From contig CANJSR010000375.1 of NCBI GenBank assembly GCA_947476855.1, positions 1 through 5,040 of the forward strand: 5,040 nucleotides of DNA. The letters run 5' to 3'. Numbering within the stretch: position 1 is the first letter of the stretch; the number at the start of each line of letters is the position of its first letter. The position numbers and the translations under genes are program-made. Shown one piece after another: positions 1-5,040 of the stretch. This DNA comes from Acetobacteraceae bacterium. GTDB lineage: Bacteria; Pseudomonadota; Alphaproteobacteria; Acetobacterales; Acetobacteraceae. The notes beneath the pieces were generated by a model. The model searched no databases, was not told the origin of the DNA, and was given only the letters and a program-made list of their open reading frames with translations.

Positions 1-1070
1 CCGAGGTCAGCGCCGGCGGCGGCTCGATCGCCTGGGTCGATCCGGGCGGCTCGCTGAAGGTCGGCCCGCACAGCGCCGGCGCCGATCCGGGGCCGGCGGC
101 CTATGGCGGTGGTGGCACGTTCCCCACGGTAACCGATGCGAACGTCGTCCTCGGCCTGCTGGACCGGGACGCGCTGCTGGACGGGGCGTTGAAGATCGAC
201 TCCGCCGCGGCCGAACGCGCCATCACCGACCACGTCGCCAACCGCTACAACCTGACCTCGGCCGAGGCGGCGTCGCGGATCATCGAGGTCGTGAACAGCA
301 ACATGGCGCAGGCGCTGCGGATCGTCTCGGTCGAGCGCGGCCATGACCCGCGGGAATTCAGCCTGATCGCCTTCGGTGGCGCCGGCCCGGTGCATGCCGT
401 GGCGCTGGCCGAGGAACTGGCGATCCCCGAAGTCATCATCCCCCCCGCGCCCGGTGCGTTCTCGGCGCTGGGGCTGGTGGCGACCGACCTGAAGCGCGAC
501 TACTCCCGCACGCTCTATGCCGATCTGGGCACCGTCGAGGCCAGCCGCGTCGGTGATGCGATCGCGGCGATGGAAACCGCCGGTGCCGCGATGCTGGAAG
601 CCGCGCGCGTGCCGGCCGAACGGCGCGCGCTGCTGCGCCAGGCCGATGTGCGCTATCGCCGGCAGGCCTATGAGCTGACGATCCCGGTCGCCGACGGCCC
701 GATCACGCGGGAAAGCCTGGAGGCGCTGGCGGAGCAGTTCCACGTCAAGCACGCCCAGACCTACGGCCACGCCAACCGGAACGAGCCCGTTCAGCTCGTC
801 AACCTCCGCCTCACCGCGCTCGGCCGCCTGCCGGACCTTAAACTGACGCAGCACGCCGATCCCGGCAGCGCGCGGTTGCGGCAACGCTCGGTCTGGTTCC
901 CGACCACCGGCTTCGTCGACACGCCCGTGCATTGGCGCAACGGCCTGACGCCGGGAACGAACATCCTCGGGCCGGCCATCATCGAGGCGCTGGATTCCAC
1001 GACCGTCCTGCCGCCCGGTTGGCAGGCGCTGGTGGATGACCTGGGGTACCTGCGGCTGACGCGGCGGTAA
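1..1070 (+). CDS. Hydantoinase/oxoprolinase family protein, HyuA-type subunit (5'-truncated by window edge)
   Basis: This is the C-terminal half of an ATP-dependent hydantoinase/oxoprolinase (N-methylhydantoinase A-like) subunit. The frame is open from base 3 to the TAA at 1068-1070, giving 355 visible residues; complete members have roughly 680-700. An in-frame TTG at 189 is internal, because strong family sequence precedes it: SAGADPGPAAYGGGG, then PTVTDANVVLGLL. Next comes AFGGAGPVHA (visible residues 123-132), a hallmark of the Hydantoinase_A domain, then PPAPGAFSALGLVATDLKRD. The C-terminal domain ends with GPAIIEALDSTTVLPPGW. Family members hydrolyse or carboxylate cyclic amides or ketones using ATP (hydantoins, 5-oxoproline, acetone, acetophenone), usually with a HyuB partner in the cytoplasm. 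The substrate cannot be told from this fragment. No HyuB gene follows, so any partner must lie upstream or elsewhere. One oddity is that the position usually Cys in the GPACYG motif, as I recall the family, is Ala here. The family call is firm; the specific function is open. Confidence 0.93.
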   Translation, partial: EVSAGGGSIAWVDPGGSLKVGPHSAGADPGPAAYGGGGTFPTVTDANVVLGLLDRDALLDGALKIDSAAAERAITDHVANRYNLTSAEAASRIIEVVNSNMAQALRIVSVERGHDPREFSLIAFGGAGPVHAVALAEELAIPEVIIPPAPGAFSALGLVATDLKRDYSRTLYADLGTVEASRVGDAIAAMETAGAAMLEAARVPAERRALLRQADVRYRRQAYELTIPVADGPITRESLEALAEQFHVKHAQTYGHANRNEPVQLVNLRLTALGRLPDLKLTQHADPGSARLRQRSVWFPTTGFVDTPVHWRNGLTPGTNILGPAIIEALDSTTVLPPGWQALVDDLGYLRLTRR

Positions 1071-1085
1071 CCGCGGCCGGGGCGT

Positions 1086-1117
1086 GACGGGAGGGGGTTC
1101 GACCTCCCTCCCTCGTC
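1086..1117. terminator. Strong GC-rich hairpin at the convergent gene junction, likely bidirectional terminator
   Basis: The arms GAC-GGGAGGG-GGT (1086-1098) and ACC-t-CCCTCCC-tc-GTC (1102-1117) pair around the triloop TCG (1099-1101), with a one-base and a two-base bulge on the 3' side. This gives 13 base pairs, mostly G-C. The hairpin lies just past the HyuA-type stop and reaches the stop codon of the opposing acyltransferase, where a shared terminator is expected. Neither strand has a clear T-tract after the stem, so it is not a textbook intrinsic terminator. It could instead slow RNA polymerase, protect 3' ends, or work with Rho. The structure is read by eye; its role is inferred from position. 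Confidence 0.5.
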
Positions 1118-1131
1118 ATCCCCGATGACGA
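1113..1131. repeat. Perfect inverted repeat (8-bp arms, 3-base loop) over the acyltransferase stop codon
   Basis: TCGTCATC (1113-1120) and GATGACGA (1124-1131) are exact reverse complements separated by CCC. The element covers the last codons and the TGA stop (1116-1118) of the acyltransferase gene. It directly abuts the core of the neighbouring hairpin (1089-1112), so the two stems can form side by side; only the outer GAC/GTC pairs of the first compete with it. For + strand transcripts it would be the second stem of a tandem terminator, and for - strand transcripts the first. No T-tract follows. A terminator or 3'-end-protecting role is inferred. Confidence 0.45.
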
Positions 1132-2273
1132 CGGGCCACCACCTTCCCGAACGCAATCCCCGGCCGTTCCAGCAGAACATGCGCGAGGGCGGACCCAACC
1201 AGCAGCAGCAGCAGGCTGGCCGCCACCAGGCTCCAATGCGCCCAGGGCGATGACAGCCCATAGGCGCGCATGGCGTCCGGCCGGAAGAACGCCGCCAGCG
1301 CCAGGCCTTGCAGCAGGTAGATGCCATAGCTGATCGCTCCGAGGCGGTAGGCCGGCCGCAGCGTCAGCAGGCCAAACACCGTGCAGCCATTGGCGATCAG
1401 GCAGAACGCCGCCCCCATCAGCAGCATCGGCGCGGTCTGGTAGGCCGTATCAAAGAACAGCACCGCCCCCAGCAACCCCAGCACCACCACCGAGGCGAAG
1501 CGATCGGGCAGCCGGACCGCCAGCCCCGCCTGTTGCAGGGACGCCGCCAGCATCCCCAGGCCAAACAGCACGGTCGCGTAGACGTCGCGATTGGGCGGGA
1601 TGAACAGCAGGACCAGGGCCGGAACGGCCACCAACAGGAGCGCCAGGGTCAGATGCCGGTATCCCTTGCGGAGCAGCCAAGCCAGCAGGGGCAGGCTGAA
1701 ATAGAACAGCCACTCATACCGCAGGGTCCAGGTGACGCCGGCCAGGATCTGCTCGGTGTGCTCGAACCCGTTCAGCTTGGGCCCCTTGATGACGCCCAGG
1801 ATCAGCCAGCTTCCGATCTGGCGGGCCAGTTCCAAGGGCGACACGTTTAGCACCAGGCCGGTGGACGCGAAGATCACCGCGAACATGATCCCCACCGCGA
1901 GGAGGTAGAGAGGCCCCAGGCGGAACACCCGCCCGACATAAAGCGATCGCCAGTCCAGCACGCCCTCCGCCCGGACCAGCCGCCCCCAGAACAGATAGCC
2001 GGTGATCATGAAGAACAACGCCACGCCCATGGGACCGGCCAGCGCGTAGAACCGAGATGGCGGCAACTGCCACGCCCCGGTCTCCAGATAGAAGTGATAG
2101 ATCGCCCCATGATGGAACACGACGGCCAGCGCCAGATAGCCGCGCAGCCCGTCCAGCGTCGTCACCCGCTCGGCCCCCGCCGGTGCATCGAGCGCCGCGA
2201 ACAGCGGCGTCCCGACGATCACCAGCAGGAGGGCCATCCCCGCGAAGAACGGCCAGATCGAGAGATAGTCCAT
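1116..2273 (-). CDS. Acyltransferase family 3 membrane protein (OafA/YrhL-like)
   Basis: This 385-residue polytopic inner-membrane protein belongs to the acyltransferase-3 family, which O-acylates sugars, polysaccharides, lipopolysaccharide or secreted molecules. Family signatures appear in order: TLDGLRGYLALAVVFHH (residues 39-55, with Arg44 and the His54-His55 pair expected at the active site), GVALFFMITGYLFW (83-96), the basic RVFR loop motif (115-118), WTLRYEWLFYF (182-192, matching the usual W-S-L-x-x-E-x-x-F-Y), ISYGIYLLQ (314-322) and ERP near the end (369-371). About 11-12 hydrophobic segments are visible. A hydrophobic helix at residues 5-28 precedes the LDGLRG helix, which is extra relative to many members. 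Gln322 sits where a His is common. ATG at 2273 is chosen as the longest start. The ribosome site before it is weak, and Met13 (2237) is an alternative that would cut into that first helix. The gene begins 25 bases after alaS on the same strand and is probably co-transcribed with it. Acyl donor and acceptor cannot be deduced. Confidence 0.9.
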   Translation of the reverse strand: MDYLSIWPFFAGMALLLVIVGTPLFAALDAPAGAERVTTLDGLRGYLALAVVFHHGAIYHFYLETGAWQLPPSRFYALAGPMGVALFFMITGYLFWGRLVRAEGVLDWRSLYVGRVFRLGPLYLLAVGIMFAVIFASTGLVLNVSPLELARQIGSWLILGVIKGPKLNGFEHTEQILAGVTWTLRYEWLFYFSLPLLAWLLRKGYRHLTLALLLVAVPALVLLFIPPNRDVYATVLFGLGMLAASLQQAGLAVRLPDRFASVVVLGLLGAVLFFDTAYQTAPMLLMGAAFCLIANGCTVFGLLTLRPAYRLGAISYGIYLLQGLALAAFFRPDAMRAYGLSSPWAHWSLVAASLLLLLVGSALAHVLLERPGIAFGKVVARRHRG

Positions 2274-2298
2274 CCCGCGCGCGCCTGGGCGCTGGGCG

Positions 2299-4935
2299 TT
2301 ACCCCAGAGCTGCGCGGATCGCCGTCAGCGCGTCATCCGCCCGCGCCCCATCGGGACCGCCCGCCTGCGCCATATCCGGCCGCCCGCCGCCGCCCTTGCC
2401 GCCTACTGCCGCAGATGCGGCGCGCACCAGGTCGACCGCGCTGAACCGCCCGGTCAGGTCCTTGGACACGCCCACCACGATGCTCGCCTTGCCTTCGGAC
2501 GTGGAGACCAGCGCCACGATCCCGGATTCCATCTGCTTGCCGATCGCCTCGGCCAGGCCCTTGAGGTCCTTTGCCGGTACGTCACCCAGGTTGCGGGCGG
2601 CGACTTTCACGCCGTTGATCTCCTCGATCTCCGACCTGCCGGCGCCGGTGGCCAGGCGCTTGCGGAGGTCGGCGATCTGCGCCTCCAGCTTGCGGCGGTC
2701 TTCCAGCAGGGCGTTGATGCGGTCCGCGACCTCGGCCGGGGCGGCGCGCAGCGCCACGGCGGCGTCACGCAGGCGGGATTCGATTTCCGCCACCATCGAT
2801 TCAGCCGAGGCGCCCGTCACAGCCTCGATTCGGCGCACGCCGGCGGCGACCGCGGCTTCCGCCACCACGCGGAAATAGCCGATATCGCCCGTGCGGCGGA
2901 CATGCGTGCCGCCGCAAAGCTCGATCGACCAGGCATCCTTGTTGCCGTCGGGCCCGCCCATGGCGACGACGCGGACCTCTTCCCCGTATTTCTCCCCGAA
3001 CAGCGCCATGGCGCCGAGGTCCACCGCGGCCTCAGGCGTCATCAGGCGGGTCGTGACCTCGGAGTTGTCGCGGATGCGGGCATTCACCTCGGCCTCGACC
3101 CACGCGATTTCATCGGCCGTGATCGCCTTCGGGTGGCTGACATCGAAGCGCAGCCGGTCGGGCGCGTTCAGGCTGCCCTTCTGCTGGACATGAGTGCCGA
3201 GCTTGCGACGCAGCGCCTCGTGCAGGAGGTGGGTGGCGGAATGGTGCGCGCGGATGGCGGACCGGCGGCTGTGATCGACCTCGGCCACCACCGCGGTGCC
3301 GACGCGGGCGGTACCGGACTCGACCCGGCCCACATGGACGAACAGGTCGCCCAGCTTCTTCTGCGTGTCCGTGATGGCGATCCGCAGCCCGTCCGGCCCG
3401 CTGATCACGCCCATATCGCCGACCTGGCCGCCGCTTTCGGCGTAGAACGGGGTCTGGTTCAGCACCAAGGCCAACTCGGTCCCGGCCTCCGCGGCGTCCA
3501 CCGGCGCGCCGCCCGAGACGATGGCGCGGATTTCACCCTCGGCGCTTTCGGTCGAATACCCCAGGAACTCGCTGGCCCCGGCATTCTCCTTGATCTCGAA
3601 CCAGACGGTTTCGGTCGCGGCCTCACCCGAGCCAGCCCAGGCGGCACGGGCGCGGGTGCGCTGTTCGGCCATGGCGGTATCGAACCCGTCGGTGTCCACC
3701 GTCCGCCCCTGCTCCCGCAGGGCGTCCTGCGTCAGATCGAGGGGGAAGCCGAACGTGTCATACAGACGGAAGGCGACGGCGCCGGGCAGAGGCTGGTTTT
3801 CGCCCAGGCGACCGGTTTCCTCGGCCAGCAAATGAAGGCCGCGTTCGAGCATCTGCTTGAAGCGGGTTTCCTCCAGCAGCAGCGTCTCGATGATCAGCTT
3901 TTCGGCGCGGACCAGTTCCGGGTAGGCGCCGCCCATCTGGCGGACCAAGGCCGGCACGAGCCGGTGCATCACAGGCTCCCGCGCGCCCATCATCGTCGCG
4001 TGGCGCATGGCGCGACGCAGGATGCGGCGCAGGACATAGCCGCGTCCTTCGTTCGACGGCAGCACGCCATCGGCGATCAGGAACGCGCCCGAGCGCAGGT
4101 GGTCGGCGATCACCCGATGGCTGGTGCGGTGCGGGCCGTCCGGGTCCTGGCCCGTGGCCTCCGCGCTCGCCAGGATCAGGGCGCGCAGCGTGTCGGTGTC
4201 GTAGTTGTCGTGCTTGCCCTGCAGGATGGCGGCGAACCGCTCCAGCCCCATGCCGGTGTCGATCGAGGGCCGCGGCAGCGAAACGCGCGTGCCGGGCGGC
4301 CCTTCCTCATACTGCATGAAGACCAGGTTCCAGATTTCCACGAAACGGTCGCCGTCCTGCTCGGGGGAGCCCGGCGGGCCGCCCCAGATGTGGTCGCCAT
4401 GGTCGTAGAAGATTTCCGAGCACGGGCCGCAGGGGCCGGTATCACCCATCCGCCAGAAATTGTCGGAGGTCGGGATGCGGATGATGCGGCTGTCGGGCAG
4501 GCCGGCAACCTTGCGCCAGATGGCGGCCGCGTCCTCATCCTCCGAGAACACCGTGACCAGCAGGCGGTCCTTGTCGACGCCGAAATCCTTGGTCAGCAGT
4601 TCCCAGGCATAGGGGATGGCGCCTTCCTTGAAGTAGTCGCCGAAGCTGAAATTCCCCAGCATTTCGAAGAAGGTGTGGTGGCGCGCGGTGTAGCCGACAT
4701 TATCCAGATCGTTGTGCTTGCCCCCCGCCCGCACGCATTTCTGCGCCGTCGTCGCTCGGCTGTACGCCCGACGCTCCTGCCCCGTGAACACATTCTTGAA
4801 TTGGACCATGCCCGAGTTGGCGAACATCAGGGTCGGGTCATTGCGCGGCACGAGCGGCGAGCTTTCGACCACCTGGTGGCCGTTGCGGGCGAAATAGTCC
4901 AGGAACGTGGCGCGGATATCGTTGCTGCTGGCCAT
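2299..4935 (-). CDS. alaS: Alanine--tRNA ligase (alanyl-tRNA synthetase)
   Basis: This essential cytoplasmic class II synthetase attaches alanine to tRNA-Ala and clears mischarged Ser or Gly. It has 878 residues, close to the 876 of the E. coli enzyme, with no gap or frameshift. The catalytic domain spans about 1-250: [19 protein letters not shown] (25-43), motif 2 region [20 protein letters not shown] (84-103) and motif 3 [14 protein letters not shown] (226-239). The tRNA-recognition domain follows, with [11 protein letters not shown] (294-304) and [11 protein letters not shown] (392-402); Asn295 and Asp400 probably match the residues that read the G3:U70 pair. The editing domain carries the zinc ligands HHSATH (His565, His569) and CGGTH (Cys674, His678). 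A charged, probably coiled segment (about 715-762) leads into the C-Ala domain with the glycine-rich [16 protein letters not shown] (845-860). ATG 4935 fits the conserved N-terminus. The best Shine-Dalgarno-like stretch, GGGGA at 4953-4949, is 13 bases from the start, which is long, so ribosome binding looks weak. The acyltransferase gene follows after 25 bases. Confidence 0.99.
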   Translation of the reverse strand: MASSNDIRATFLDYFARNGHQVVESSPLVPRNDPTLMFANSGMVQFKNVFTGQERRAYSRATTAQKCVRAGGKHNDLDNVGYTARHHTFFEMLGNFSFGDYFKEGAIPYAWELLTKDFGVDKDRLLVTVFSEDEDAAAIWRKVAGLPDSRIIRIPTSDNFWRMGDTGPCGPCSEIFYDHGDHIWGGPPGSPEQDGDRFVEIWNLVFMQYEEGPPGTRVSLPRPSIDTGMGLERFAAILQGKHDNYDTDTLRALILASAEATGQDPDGPHRTSHRVIADHLRSGAFLIADGVLPSNEGRGYVLRRILRRAMRHATMMGAREPVMHRLVPALVRQMGGAYPELVRAEKLIIETLLLEETRFKQMLERGLHLLAEETGRLGENQPLPGAVAFRLYDTFGFPLDLTQDALREQGRTVDTDGFDTAMAEQRTRARAAWAGSGEAATETVWFEIKENAGASEFLGYSTESAEGEIRAIVSGGAPVDAAEAGTELALVLNQTPFYAESGGQVGDMGVISGPDGLRIAITDTQKKLGDLFVHVGRVESGTARVGTAVVAEVDHSRRSAIRAHHSATHLLHEALRRKLGTHVQQKGSLNAPDRLRFDVSHPKAITADEIAWVEAEVNARIRDNSEVTTRLMTPEAAVDLGAMALFGEKYGEEVRVVAMGGPDGNKDAWSIELCGGTHVRRTGDIGYFRVVAEAAVAAGVRRIEAVTGASAESMVAEIESRLRDAAVALRAAPAEVADRINALLEDRRKLEAQIADLRKRLATGAGRSEIEEINGVKVAARNLGDVPAKDLKGLAEAIGKQMESGIVALVSTSEGKASIVVGVSKDLTGRFSAVDLVRAASAAVGGKGGGGRPDMAQAGGPDGARADDALTAIRAALG

Positions 4936-5040
4936 GGCGGACTTGGGATCCCCGGAAATGTCGAAACGCGAAGGGGGAGGAAGTAGCGCAGGGCGGGGGC
5001 GGAGTCACGGGGGATGGTTGGGGTGGGGGAAGATCACAGG
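4936..5040 (-). promoter_or_regulatory. alaS upstream region, C-rich on the alaS coding strand
   Basis: No gene is visible in these 105 bases up to the window edge. On the alaS strand they are pyrimidine-rich, with repeated C-runs; on the + strand this gives G-runs at 4973-4977, 4991-4993, 4995-4999, 5009-5013, 5020-5023 and 5025-5029. The promoter and leader of alaS could be here, but I could not find a convincing -35/-10 pair, and transcription may instead enter from a gene beyond the edge. The C-rich, G-poor character between about 5003 and 5040 would suit Rho loading on a - strand transcript. These roles are inferred from composition only. Confidence 0.35.

Noticed and set aside
189..191. 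TTG as a possible start of the HyuA-type gene
   Set aside because: The same frame is open to the window edge and encodes clear family motifs upstream of this codon, so the gene is cut by the window and does not start here.
1200..1214. A (CAG)5 run
   Set aside because: On the coding strand it is CTG codons for a Leu run in the last transmembrane helix of the acyltransferase (residues 354-358); too short and too well explained to call a repeat element.
791..1327. A 178-codon open frame on the - strand spanning the convergent gap
   Set aside because: It overlaps the end of the HyuA-type gene antisense and the acyltransferase gene in another frame, and its Arg/Trp/Cys-rich sequence matches no family.
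1308..1850. A Gln-rich 180-codon open frame on the + strand
   Set aside because: It is antisense to the acyltransferase transmembrane helices; the Gln and His content mirrors Leu (CTG) and related codons on the real strand.
2057..2878. A 273-codon open frame on the + strand across the alaS/acyltransferase junction
   Set aside because: It is antisense to two well-supported genes, and its Arg/Ser/Pro/Ala-rich low-complexity translation is typical of a shadow frame.
4945..4952. GGGATCCC palindrome just upstream of the alaS start, considered as an operator because E. coli AlaRS represses its own gene at a palindrome
   Set aside because: An 8-base palindrome is expected by chance in GC-rich DNA, and no promoter elements around it could be identified.
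2902..4986. A 694-codon open frame on the + strand, opposite alaS
   Set aside because: It lies almost wholly antisense to a full-length, motif-complete alaS. Its translation is rich in Arg, Gly, Ala, His and Gln with no recognisable domain, as expected for an antisense frame of a high-GC gene.

Overview
The window is GC-rich bacterial chromosome, apparently ordinary. It has three protein genes and almost no free space. The AlaRS protein, the very high third-position GC and the dense packing suggest an alphaproteobacterium, perhaps of the Rhodospirillales/Acetobacteraceae type. That placement is an inference from sequence style, not from a search.

Layout: (1) From the left edge to 1070 on the + strand lies the C-terminal half of a hydantoinase/oxoprolinase (HyuA-type) subunit whose N-terminal half is outside the window. 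(2) A 45-base convergent gap at 1071-1115 holds a strong GC-rich hairpin. A second perfect hairpin directly abuts it and overlaps the end of the opposing gene, so this looks like a bidirectional transcription end. (3) At 1116-2273 on the - strand is a complete membrane acyltransferase of the acyltransferase-3 (OafA/YrhL-like) family. (4) At 2299-4935 on the - strand is a complete alanyl-tRNA synthetase gene, alaS. (5) At 4936-5040 is the alaS upstream region, strongly C-rich on the alaS coding strand, with no gene that I can see.

How the genes relate: alaS and the acyltransferase point the same way with only 25 bases between them, so they are probably co-transcribed. Their functions (tRNA charging and envelope or glycan acylation) have no obvious link. 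The HyuA-type gene belongs to a separate unit entering from the left and ends against the acyltransferase. I found no tRNA or rRNA gene, CRISPR array, insertion sequence or prophage signal, and nothing I would call a new biological system. The items worth a second look are the tandem hairpins at the convergent junction, the C-rich alaS leader, and the acyltransferase with an extra N-terminal helix placed behind alaS.
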